DNA of 34,793 nucleotides. It comes from Verrucomicrobiota bacterium (GTDB taxonomy: Bacteria; Verrucomicrobiota; Verrucomicrobiia; Limisphaerales; JACDHS01). Positions 17,339-24,614 of the stretch are shown in pieces. The position numbers and the translations under genes were made by a program. The stretch covers positions 1 through 34,793 of the forward strand of contig JACDHS010000047.1 of assembly GCA_013820875.1 (NCBI GenBank), in the 5' to 3' direction. The stretch's first letter is position 1. The number at the start of each line of letters is the position of its first letter. The notes beneath the pieces are model-generated. The model was not told the DNA's origin, did not search any database, and worked only from the letters and a program-made list of their open reading frames with translations.

Positions 17339-17508
17339 ATGAAGACAGAAAGGACAAAGAACAGGAACGATCAAGGTTGGGTCTTTTACGACGAAACATA
17401 CCTGCAAATCGCCGGCCTGCTGCACTTTGGGATACTGATCGGCAGCGCGCTTGTGCCCGGGGCGCTTATTTTGTTTTTATCTACGGCTGGGCCGCTTTTC
17501 AAAAATGA
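17339..17508 (+). pseudogene. Decayed small membrane-protein gene (internal deletion and frameshift)
   Basis: The ATG at 17339 opens a 65-residue frame (stop at 17536) with one hydrophobic segment, LQIAGLLHFGILIGSALVPGALILFL. A second frame ending at 17508 reads GAYFVFIYGWAAFQK and stops in an ATGA overlap with the next gene's start. That is the same coupling seen at the next junction (17939). I interpret this as the N- and C-terminal ends of a roughly 130-140-residue membrane protein, with the middle deleted and the frame lost near 17460. The intact downstream gene may be a relative. A genuine short protein reading to 17536 is the alternative. Confidence 0.5.
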
Positions 17509-17942
17509 ATCCGGAAACACTCCAACTGCTGCTTAAGACCTGTGCGATCGCGCAATTCGCAATTGCGCTCTTGAATCTCATTTTAGTGCGGATGATGGGG
17601 TGGCGCTCGGATGTGGAGCGGATGCCGTTATTGATCCGCGAAGTGTTTCATGTCCATAGCTGGTTCGTCTCCGCGACTCTTATTATTTTCGCCGTGGTGA
17701 CCTGGCGATTCAGCAGTGATTTTGCAAATGCGAATCATGAAGTCTTCCAATGGCTCGCCGTGAGCATCGGTTTGTTCTGGGCGTTCCGAACGGTGTTGCA
17801 GGTTGTTTACTACAGCGCGAGTCATTGGCGCGGCCAGCCTGGGCGGATTGTCATTCACATATTGCTGCTGATCATCTATGGCGGATTTGCTGCCACTTAT
17901 TTAATCGCCGCATTGCAAACGCGAACTGGAGGGGGCTTATGA
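17505..17942 (+). CDS. Multi-pass membrane protein of unknown function
   Basis: A 145-residue protein with four predicted membrane helices (about 8-28, 52-72, 84-102 and 117-138). It has a conserved-looking LLIREVFHVHSWFVS motif and FRTVLQVVYYSASHWRG. I know of no assigned function. The ATG at 17505 shares ATGA with the stop of the decayed upstream frame, and its own stop overlaps the DUF2071 start (ATGA), so the genes are translationally coupled. A longer frame reaches 17451, but the overlap makes 17505 the better start. It is probably under the GbsR-type regulator. Confidence 0.7.
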   Translation: MNPETLQLLLKTCAIAQFAIALLNLILVRMMGWRSDVERMPLLIREVFHVHSWFVSATLIIFAVVTWRFSSDFANANHEVFQWLAVSIGLFWAFRTVLQVVYYSASHWRGQPGRIVIHILLLIIYGGFAATYLIAALQTRTGGGL

Positions 17943-18712
17943 AAATGGAGAATGCGAGGGTTGAAAAAGCTCCGCTGAACGAAATATCGCGCCGAAAGAT
18001 GCTCGCTCATGGCGAGCATTTTCTCTTGAGCAACTGGCGGCAGGTTGCCTTCTTTCATTACGCAGTGAAACCCGAATTCCTTCAGTCGCAAGTCCCGTTC
18101 GAGCTCGATCTCTACGAGGGCAAAGCCTACGTGAGTGGAGTGGCATTTTACCTGGAGAAACTGCGTCCGAAGTTTGGTGGAGCTTTGGGTGCTGCATTCA
18201 TGAAACCGATTGCGAACCATGAATTGCTGAACATTCGCACCTATGTCCGGCACAACGGCGAGACTGGTATTTATTTCCTGGCGGAATTCCTGCCGAACCT
18301 GCTCAGCGCGCAGTTGGGACCGCGCTTTTGCGGATTGCCTTATCGTTATGCGAAACTGGCGTACCACCATGAACCCAGCCATGGAAAAATAGCAGGGCAG
18401 GGGCGGGCGGGTGGAAACTGCATCGCTTACACGGGGAAAGTAAATTCCGAGGCTCCTTTTCGTCATTGTGAGGAGGGATCCCTTGAAGAATTTGTTTTGG
18501 AACGGTACACAGCTTTCACATGGCGGAAACGCATTATCCGCAGTTTTCGGGTGTGGCATCCAGCCTGGTGCCATACTGAGATGGGAATAGAAATTCAGGA
18601 GGACGCCCTGTTAAAGACGACTGGAGACTGGGTTCGCCGAGCCGACCTCATCGGAGCGCATTATTCGCCTGGATTCGATGATGTCTGGATGGGCTGGCCT
18701 CGGAGATTTTGA
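17939..18712 (+). CDS. DUF2071 (YqjF-like) family protein
   Basis: A 257-residue soluble protein. It carries the DUF2071 signatures NWRQVAFFHYAVKPEFLQSQVPFELDLYEGKAYVSGVAF, ELNIRTYVRHNGETGIYFLAEF and a C-terminal ERYTAFTW-R segment. The function of the family is unsettled; members often sit with membrane proteins and regulators, as here. The frame is open upstream to 17750, but the ATG at 17939 overlaps the preceding stop (ATGA) and gives the usual family length. It is the last gene of the presumed GbsR-controlled operon. Confidence 0.82.
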   Translation: MKMENARVEKAPLNEISRRKMLAHGEHFLLSNWRQVAFFHYAVKPEFLQSQVPFELDLYEGKAYVSGVAFYLEKLRPKFGGALGAAFMKPIANHELLNIRTYVRHNGETGIYFLAEFLPNLLSAQLGPRFCGLPYRYAKLAYHHEPSHGKIAGQGRAGGNCIAYTGKVNSEAPFRHCEEGSLEEFVLERYTAFTWRKRIIRSFRVWHPAWCHTEMGIEIQEDALLKTTGDWVRRADLIGAHYSPGFDDVWMGWPRRF

Positions 18713-18806
18713 CATGATCTCAACGGACCGTAATAGCCCGACGACAAAAAATTGCTGGGACTTTCCGTTGTGATTATGAACGATCCTCAGCCTTTACGGA
18801 AATTGC

Positions 18807-18835
18807 TTGCCACAAGGAGTCCCCAAACCTAGCTT
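18807..18835 (+). promoter_or_regulatory. Possible sigma-70-type promoter of tRNA-Thr
   Basis: TTGCCA (18807-18812) and TAGCTT (18830-18835) are separated by 17 bp and end 18 bp before the tRNA. The -35 box matches the consensus at 5 of 6 positions; the -10 box is weak. Confidence 0.35.
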
Positions 18836-18853
18836 GTCTCGCACTGTTTTGAA

Positions 18854-18926
<73 letters not shown>

Positions 18927-19509
18927 CCCCTTGAAAACACTACTCCAATCAATGTTTTTAGTGGTTTTCTTCACTTTCCCACTCCAAGCCCCAAATGTAA
19001 CCAGATGCAACGGAAGGAAACAAAATACCACTAAATGAAGGCTTAATGGTTACTGTTGTGGTTACTGGTTATTTCCACCGTTTACTTCGGAAGTGCTCTG
19101 CCTGCCGCTTTCGTATTGCTGGCGGGAGTGCTGTTTTTAATTTGGGGAATTCTTTGGATCTTGTTTCCAGTGTTCGGTTTAACGAGTGGCTGTGGTAGGG
19201 GATCCAAGTGGTGGTGATGTAGTTCGTTTTTGGTGTTCGGAAGATTTTGGTTCTGTTTTGGCCAGGCGAGTACACACCGCTTCCACGGAGTTTTGTTTTT
19301 GGTATCTTTGCCGCTGCTCAGGCGGCCAGCGCCAGTGCGTCTCTTTGTTCCAGCCGCTCCAGTCCCCACAAGTTGTGTGTCACGAAACATTTTGGGGATT
19401 CTCCGATTCGGTTTCAATTTTGTGTGTTTTTGCGGGCAGGTGCGGAAGCTTCATCCGGGCAAATTGTCGAAAAATAAGGGTTTTTTCACTTTGGGGCGCC
19501 AGAAACGTG
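18927..19509. other. Gene-poor stretch downstream of tRNA-Thr
   Basis: No recognisable gene. Short frames on both strands have unlikely composition, and one is just the antisense of the tRNA. The motif GTAACC near 18997 and GGTTAC twice near 19048-19067 form scattered inverted copies. The base composition is more T-rich and irregular than in the flanking genes, consistent with imported or decayed DNA. Confidence 0.4.
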
Positions 19510-19701
19510 GCCTGGATGGTCTCAAGGCCACTTGAATATCATTTCAAAACCGCCTGGACGGTCTCAAGGCCACTTAGATTTCATATCAAAACCGCCTGGA
19601 TGGTCTCAAGGCCACTTGAATATCATATCAAAACCGCCTGGATGGTCTCAAGGCCACTTGAATATCATTTCGAAATCGTCTGGATGGTCTCAAGGTCACT
19701 T
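19510..19701 (+). repeat. 42-bp tandem repeat, four full copies and one partial
   Basis: Units begin at 19510, 19552, 19594, 19636 and, truncated, 19678. The first 20 bases of the consensus unit are GCCTGGATGGTCTCAAGGCC, and it continues with ACTTGAATATCATWTCAAAACC. Each unit contains the small inverted repeat CAAG-GCCA-CTTG. Because 42 is a multiple of three, the array is open in one frame (a 14-residue repeat, WMVSRPLEYHIKTA), but the surrounding frame has no family match or ribosome-binding site. A minisatellite is the safer reading. Confidence 0.85.
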
Positions 19702-19873
19702 CCGATGCTTAACTAAAGAAGAGCGTCCATGCCGGGCGAGTAAGGACTGAGACCTTTACGCAGGCAATGAAAAAACCAGAAACGCTTACAAATTGCCGTA
19801 GACACAGCAGCTTACAAAAACTAAGGTAACTTCGATGAAACGTATACCCCCAAGCTCATAAGTATACCCAACT

Positions 19874-19880
19874 GTTCGGC
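19874..19880 (+). other. Possible left boundary of cassette array (GTTCGGC)
   Basis: GTTCGGC resembles the R' core box seen at the end of the attC-like site ending at 20488 (GTTCGAC). Like it, it lies about ten bases before an ATG. It could be the left junction of the first cassette, but no stem-forming partner is visible to its left. Confidence 0.25.
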
Positions 19881-19888
19881 TCGTATTC

Positions 19889-20172
19889 ATGCCAACACTT
19901 GCTACAAGTTTTGCCGAACTCACTGAAGGGATGACCGGCTTGGCCGTGCTGTTAACGTTCATCGCGTTGCTAAGCCTTGTTCCGGCATCTCGTGGCTCAT
20001 GGTGGACTTGGCTGTTCTAGTTATATCGTTGTTCACGGGAATCCTACTGGTCAGAGATCTCTTTTTGTATTCGAAGCAGTTGCCTTTGTTTTTGACTTTG
20101 CTATATCCGTTACCACTGATTTTCACGGTCGTCTCGATTGTTTTATGGACGATTCGCCGCAAACCCAGATGA
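19889..20172 (+). CDS. Small membrane protein(s), two overlapping frames, possibly one frameshifted gene
   Basis: A frame from the ATG at 19889 to the stop at 20018-20020 gives 43 residues with one hydrophobic helix (MTGLAVLLTFIALLSLVPASRG). An overlapping second frame, ATG at 19999 and stop at 20170-20172, gives 57 residues with two helices (LAVLVISLFTGILLV and LPLFLTLLYPLPLIFTVVSIVLW) and a basic end, RRKPR. Joined by one indel near 20000-20020 they would make a three-helix protein of about 95 residues. Both frames are under 60 codons and are easily missed. The product is unknown. The unit lies in the first presumed gene cassette (19875-20482). The 187 bp that follow, before the attC-like site, contain no convincing gene. 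Confidence 0.45.
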
Positions 20173-20359
20173 CAAAAAAAACGAACCAAACACTGGAGAC
20201 TCCGACCTGACTTTGTTTCAGCCATTCTGTATGCTACCCGGGTTCGTTGCGGCGCCAGAGAACGACATGTTTGACTTGATTCTCGATCCGCGTTCGGAAG
20301 CGGAGCGCAGAATCGGGCGAGATGAGAGATTATTGATTCGGACGCTCAGTCAACCGTCT

Positions 20360-20488
20360 GCGTAACAAGGCGGTGGAGGACAACGGCTGCTCCGCGTTTG
20401 CAGATTGTATGTTTTCGGATTTTCTAACAGTCTTTGTTGCAGGCGAGGCGGCGCTTACAGCAGCCGTGCCTCACCTGATTCGTTCGAC
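20360..20488 (+). repeat. attC-like element A
   Basis: A 129-bp imperfect palindrome. The left arm (20372-20391) pairs with the right arm (20459-20475): GGTG with CACC, AGG with CCT, CA with TG, and CGGCTGCT with AGCAGCCG. Three unpaired bases (G76, A80 and A83 of 20300) lie only on the left arm. The outer boxes are GCGTAAC and GTTCGAC. Asymmetric extrahelical bases and terminal AAC/GTT boxes are the hallmarks of integron attC sites. Its last 60 bp resemble element C (TTTGTTGCAGGC and GGCGCT-ACAG shared). Confidence 0.55.
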
Positions 20489-20500
20489 CACATTACGCAC

Positions 20501-20950
20501 ATGGCAAGGTCGGTGCATGACAACTTCATCGTTAGCTACGAGGTTCATTGCGAGCGTCGGGAGATTCGCTTGCACACCGAATATCGCGACCGTGGTGAGC
20601 CATTCGAGCGCACGGTCGTAGTATTCACTGGTGTCGAGGCTTACTCTTTTCAGCATGATTGTCTTGGCAACATCATCTTTGACATTGAAGAGGTTCCCGC
20701 AGAGAGCATTCTCACCCAGCATCGGGCCCAGTTTGAGGAGGGGTGTCGCGTCGCAGGTTGGCCGCGCTTCTGGCAGAAGTCTCTGGATCCGGCTCGCAGA
20801 TATTTACATGAGCAGGCCACGCGCGGTTTTGAACTTTCTTCGTCATACGGCATGTCTGGGTGGATTCTTGCGCGTGACATGCAGATGTTTGATGGAGATG
20901 GCCATGTGGTCAACAAGCCGGTCGAGCCAACAGCGCCTCCGCGGAGCTGA
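20501..20950 (+). CDS. Hypothetical protein, presumed cassette gene
   Basis: A 149-residue soluble protein that I do not recognise. It starts MARSVHDNFIVSYEVHCERREIRLHTEY, with a mixed alpha/beta composition and an FDIEEVPAESIL segment. The frame is open upstream to 20405, but that part overlaps attC-like element A. The ATG at 20501 lies 12 bases past the element, as in integron cassettes. The C-terminus (NKPVEPTAPPRS) is encoded by the left arm of attC-like element B, so the repeat contributes the protein's end. The region is unlike its housekeeping neighbours and looks acquired. Confidence 0.6.
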   Translation: MARSVHDNFIVSYEVHCERREIRLHTEYRDRGEPFERTVVVFTGVEAYSFQHDCLGNIIFDIEEVPAESILTQHRAQFEEGCRVAGWPRFWQKSLDPARRYLHEQATRGFELSSSYGMSGWILARDMQMFDGDGHVVNKPVEPTAPPRS

Positions 20951-21034
20951 TTTATGTCGTTGGGTTACAGAAAAGTTTGGTTCCAGCCACGGGTGCCTTT
21001 TCGGGCGCTGTGGCTGACCTCGAACCTGTCAAAA
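20908..21034 (+). repeat. attC-like element B
   Basis: A 127-bp element. Left-arm GGTC, AGCC and ACAGCGCC (20920-20937) pair with right-arm GGCGCTGT, GGCT and GACC (21004-21019). They leave exactly two unpaired bases, G20924 and A20929, on the left arm. The outer boxes are degenerate (GGTCAAC and GTCAAAA). It overlaps the 3' end of the preceding gene and ends seven bases before the next ATG. Confidence 0.55.
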
Positions 21035-21041
21035 GAGCAAT

Positions 21042-21494
21042 ATGAAATCTATTCGCCTATTCTTCCCCGCCATTGCATTCCTGCTCATTTCGACCGGCAT
21101 TGTTGCCGGACGCATCGTTCGCCCTTGGTCGTATCAAGAACTGCTCGATAAGGCTGACCTGATGGTCATTGCCACGCCTACAGCCACCAACGACACCAAG
21201 GAGCATGGCGACCACCCAGACCGCATTGGCCAGCCAGTCATCGGTATCGAGACCGGATTCGCGGTTTCAGCCGTCCTCAAAGGTGATAAGATGCTAAAGG
21301 ATTTTGTTCTTCAGCACTACCGATCCGACAAGGTGGAAGTTCCCAACGCCCCCACTTTTGTCTCCTTCGACCCCGCCGAGAAAAGGACATATATTCTTTT
21401 CCTCGTTCGGGAAGCTGATGGCCGCTATGCACCCGTAGTCGGTCAGACGGACCCCGGATTAGGAGTCAAAGAGCTTGTAGGTGTCGCCAGGTGA
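21042..21494 (+). CDS. Exported hypothetical protein, presumed cassette gene
   Basis: A 150-residue protein with a clear signal peptide (MKSIRLFFPAIAFLLISTGIVAG). A compact mature domain beginning YQELLDKADLMVIATPTAT follows, with YILFLVREADGRYAPVVG near the end. I recognise no family with confidence. The ADLMVIA opening and the exported location suggest a periplasmic or surface role. It lies between attC-like elements B and C, starting seven bases after B and ending seven bases before C, so it fills its presumed cassette exactly. Confidence 0.65.
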   Translation: MKSIRLFFPAIAFLLISTGIVAGRIVRPWSYQELLDKADLMVIATPTATNDTKEHGDHPDRIGQPVIGIETGFAVSAVLKGDKMLKDFVLQHYRSDKVEVPNAPTFVSFDPAEKRTYILFLVREADGRYAPVVGQTDPGLGVKELVGVAR

Positions 21495-21501
21495 GCAACG
21501 T

Positions 21502-21628
21502 GCCGAAAAAATCGGTGCAGACAACAGAGCCCCCCCGCTCGCAGTTTTGCGCCGTTGGGTATTTCATCTACTTTGTTGCAGGCAGCGTGGCGCTCACAGG
21601 CTCTGTGGCTGACCGTCGCACGTTCAGT
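21502..21628 (+). repeat. attC-like element C
   Basis: A 127-bp element. Left-arm CGGT, CAG and ACAGAGCC (21513-21531) pair with right-arm GGCTCTGT, CTG and ACCG (21599-21615). G21517 and A21523 are unpaired at the same relative places as in element B. The outer boxes are GCCGAAA and GTTCAGT. It ends against the 3' end of the convergent DksA-like gene and so closes the presumed array. Confidence 0.55.
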
Positions 21629-22141
21629 TCAGTCAGCTTCATCGCCTGACTCATCATCCTGATCGGCAGCGCCGCTGGAAAGGTTTCCGATCTTGCCATA
21701 CTTGAAGCGCGCCTGGTTGCCATCCTTTTCCATCTCTTTTTGAGCATCGAAACGAAATCGGGTCCAGGGGATGGCTTCCAATCGTTCTGGTTCAATCGGC
21801 TTTCCGGTCAGCTCACAGATGCCGTAGGTGCCATCATGGATTCTTCCCAAAGCCTGGTCGATTTCATAAATGGCCTGTTGATCGGCTGAGACCATGCTGA
21901 ATGCAAAATCCTGGTCATATTGATCTGTGCCGGCGTCTCCCATGTGTTCGCTGTAGGCAGGTTGCTCCTCTTTCGCATCGGCGCTCATGTGCGCTTTACG
22001 GGTAATCATTTGTTCCCGGAGTTCCAGCAAGCGCGAATGAAGGCGCTTCCATTCCGGGGCAACGACTATCGCTTTGCGAACGCCGGAAAGAATATCTTTA
22101 GTGCTCGCGGCGCCGTGGGTCCCATTGGCGGATATTTTCAT
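21629..22141 (-). CDS. DksA/TraR family protein lacking most zinc-finger cysteines
   Basis: A 170-residue protein. A coiled-coil-type N-terminal helix (EWKRLHSRLLELREQMI) leads to a DAGTDQYDQDFAF acidic loop and the segment EIDQALGRIHDGTYGICELTGKPIEPERLEAIPWTRF, the DksA/TraR zinc-finger module. Only one of the four usual cysteines remains (CELT instead of CxxC, and RFDAQ where CxxC is usual), so it should not bind zinc in the normal way. DksA relatives bind the RNA polymerase secondary channel and adjust rRNA and stress transcription. The frame is open to 22276, but the ATG at 22141 gives a typical length. The acidic tail (DQDDESGDEAD) is unusual. No good ribosome-binding site is visible. 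Confidence 0.72.
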   Translation of the reverse strand: MKISANGTHGAASTKDILSGVRKAIVVAPEWKRLHSRLLELREQMITRKAHMSADAKEEQPAYSEHMGDAGTDQYDQDFAFSMVSADQQAIYEIDQALGRIHDGTYGICELTGKPIEPERLEAIPWTRFRFDAQKEMEKDGNQARFKYGKIGNLSSGAADQDDESGDEAD

Positions 22142-22403
22142 GCGCCGACATAGTGCTGAATGAATCTGCAGGCCAACACCTGCGGAAACCCTATTGGGAT
22201 AAAATGGAGCTTCCGTAATCGAGGGTAGGGGGATTCCCATTGATGGCTTCAGGTTGGACACCGGGGGAAATTGCATTTGATTGAATCTGGAGAAAAACGA
22301 ACAGGAACCTGCAAAGTTTCAGGGTTCCGCCGGTGTTAAAACCTAAGGATAAGTTGTAAGTTCCTGGACGCGTTTATTTCAAGGAAGACGTTTTCTCAGG
22401 ACC

Positions 22404-24605
22404 ATGACTAACTCAGGAGCGCAATCTGAATCGACCAAACGATTTTGGCTTCCATTCTATGTGCTTGGAGCAGGCATGCTTCTCACCCTTGCGGTCACTT
22501 ACTTTGTTTCCCAGAATCTGTTGCTCAAAGCACAACAGGATTTCCGTGTGGAGGTTTTGGAGACAGAGGCGCAGATTCATACGCGTATCGAAGCTTATAT
22601 TGCGCTTTTGCGCGGGGGAGGCGCGCTCTTTGCGGTGGAAGAATGGGTCACATCGGCGGAGTTCCGAGCGTTTGTGACACGGTTGCGAATGTCAGACTTT
22701 TATGGTGGCGCACAGGGCCTGGGGTTTGCGGTGAGGATCAATGAGGAAAATCGCGAGGAGTTCCTGCCAAAAATTCAGGCGGATTTTCCTGGGTTTAAGA
22801 TCTGGCCCGACGAAGGTCAGTCGGAGGCTTTCCCCATCAGTCTCCTGGAACCGATAGATGAACGGAATGAGGCAGCCATCGGTTACGACATGTTTACAAA
22901 CCCGGTGCGGCGCCATGCGATGATGCGCGCGCGTGACAGCGCGTTGCCGTCGGCCAGTGGCAAAGTCAGGCTGGTGCAGGAAATAAAAGGACCTGAACAG
23001 CCGGGCTTCCTGATTTATTTGCCAGTTTATTCCGGTGGAGGATTACCGGAGACTGTGGAGGAGCGCCGAAGGAAGATTCAAGGTTTTATCTATTCCCCTT
23101 TTCGTGCTCACGATTTTTTGCGCGTCATTGCTGAGTTGGAGAAAAGTTCCAGGATAACGTTTGAGGTGTATGACGGCACTGAAGTTTCTCCGGAAAATCT
23201 GCTGTTCGACTCGACCACTGTAAGTGGTCCGTCTGCCGAGAGCAGGAGGACGTTGGAAACGGTTTCCACGATGGAAATCGCAGGGCATCCCTGGACCATT
23301 CGCTACATATCTGCGCCTGATACGTTAAGAGCTGTCTGGATCATTCCGCTGCTCCTGGTGGTCGGCCTGTTGCTGACATTCGTCTTCTCCTATTTGACGT
23401 ATGCAGAGGCGCGGGCGCGGCGGAGGACGGAACAGGTGAATCTTGATTTGCAACGTTCGCAAGCTGCTTACAAAGCCAGCGAAGAGCGTTTTCGCATCAT
23501 GGTGGAGCAGGCCCGGGGTTACGCGATTTTCATGCTCGATCCAGAGGGGCGGATTTCTTCATGGAACTCCGGCGCTGAGAGAATTCTTGGTTACACGGAC
23601 GAAGAAATCATCGGGCGGAGTGGGAGTATCCTTTTTACTCCTGAAGATCAGCGGAATAAGGCTGGTGAAATCGAACTGCAAACCGCAAAGGAAAAAGGCA
23701 GTGCGCTCGATGAACGCTTGCATATGCGCAAGGATGGCTCCCGTTTCTTCTGCAGCGGTTATATGTTTGCCTTGCGTGATGAGAACGGAGCTTTGCGCGG
23801 GTTCAGCAAAATTATGCGCGACATCACTGAGAAAAAGCGTCAGGAAGAAGACATTCAACGCCTCAACCAGGAACTCGAATTGCGTGTGGAACAACGCACC
23901 GCCGCATTGCGCGAAAGTTACGAGCAGATGGAAACTTTCACCTACACCGTCGCTCACGATCTCCGCGGTCCGCTACGTTCCATGCTCGGTTTTTCCCAGG
24001 CTATCCTGGAGGAGAATGAAGATCACCTGGATGAAAGCTCACGCGATTATCTGGATCGGATCATGCGAGCTTCGGCACGGATGGACGCTTTGATTCAGGA
24101 TTTGCTCGCCTATAGTCATCTCGCCCGGATTGATTTGAAATTTGAACCGGTCAATTTGCAAGATGTTATCAATGATGTCTTGAATATCCTTGCGGCAGAG
24201 GTGCGTGAAAAACATGTGACGATCATTGCGCACGGTCCTTTTCCAAATGTCTATGCGCATCAAGCGACCTTGCATGCCGTCCTTTGCAATCTGGTGAGCA
24301 ACGCGATCAAGTTCTCGTCTTCGATTGCGTCACCTCGCGTGGAACTGCGGGCTGAAACCAAATTCCATGAGGACCAGCGCATCGTGCGTTGCTGGGTAAT
24401 AGACAATGGTATCGGCATTCCCGATGAGCATTACGATCGTATCTTTCGTGTTTTTGAACGGTTGCACGGCCCGGAAAAGTACTCCGGAACTGGCATTGGT
24501 CTTGCAATTGTCAAAAAGGGAATCGAACGGATGAATGGCCGGGTCGGTGTGGAATCAAAGAGAAATGAGGGTAGCCGATTTTGGATCGAGCTGCCTGCAG
24601 CCTGA
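22404..24605 (+). CDS. CHASE-PAS sensor histidine kinase
   Basis: A 733-residue membrane kinase. TM1 is at residues 15-38. A periplasmic CHASE ligand-sensing domain follows (about 40-305, with GAQGLGFAVRI and YDMFTNPVRRHAMMRARDS). TM2 is at 309-333, then a coiled coil and a PAS domain (362-472, FMLDPEGRISSWNSGAERILGY). The HisKA phospho-acceptor is His518 in TVAHDLRGPLRSMLGF, and the HATPase domain (about 610-733) carries DNGIGIP and GTGIGLAIVKKG. CHASE domains detect small extracellular molecules; the ligand is unknown. No response-regulator gene is adjacent. A second kinase follows after nine bases, so the two are likely co-transcribed. Confidence 0.9.
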   Translation: MTNSGAQSESTKRFWLPFYVLGAGMLLTLAVTYFVSQNLLLKAQQDFRVEVLETEAQIHTRIEAYIALLRGGGALFAVEEWVTSAEFRAFVTRLRMSDFYGGAQGLGFAVRINEENREEFLPKIQADFPGFKIWPDEGQSEAFPISLLEPIDERNEAAIGYDMFTNPVRRHAMMRARDSALPSASGKVRLVQEIKGPEQPGFLIYLPVYSGGGLPETVEERRRKIQGFIYSPFRAHDFLRVIAELEKSSRITFEVYDGTEVSPENLLFDSTTVSGPSAESRRTLETVSTMEIAGHPWTIRYISAPDTLRAVWIIPLLLVVGLLLTFVFSYLTYAEARARRRTEQVNLDLQRSQAAYKASEERFRIMVEQARGYAIFMLDPEGRISSWNSGAERILGYTDEEIIGRSGSILFTPEDQRNKAGEIELQTAKEKGSALDERLHMRKDGSRFFCSGYMFALRDENGALRGFSKIMRDITEKKRQEEDIQRLNQELELRVEQRTAALRESYEQMETFTYTVAHDLRGPLRSMLGFSQAILEENEDHLDESSRDYLDRIMRASARMDALIQDLLAYSHLARIDLKFEPVNLQDVINDVLNILAAEVREKHVTIIAHGPFPNVYAHQATLHAVLCNLVSNAIKFSSSIASPRVELRAETKFHEDQRIVRCWVIDNGIGIPDEHYDRIFRVFERLHGPEKYSGTGIGLAIVKKGIERMNGRVGVESKRNEGSRFWIELPAA

Positions 24606-24614
24606 TAAGTATTT

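Noticed and set aside
19186-19716. 176-residue protein with 14-residue repeats
   Set aside because: The N-terminal half is Cys/Phe/Trp-rich with no family resemblance and no ribosome-binding site; the repeat explains the open frame.
20138-20365. 75-residue frame at the end of the first cassette
   Set aside because: It starts at a TTG inside the previous frame, without a ribosome-binding site, and shows no family resemblance; the end looks protein-like, so I note it only.
18927-22000. Direct repeat of the tRNA-Thr 3' end marking an island boundary
   Set aside because: I looked for copies of TTCGAATCCGTGAACTGGC downstream and found none in the window.
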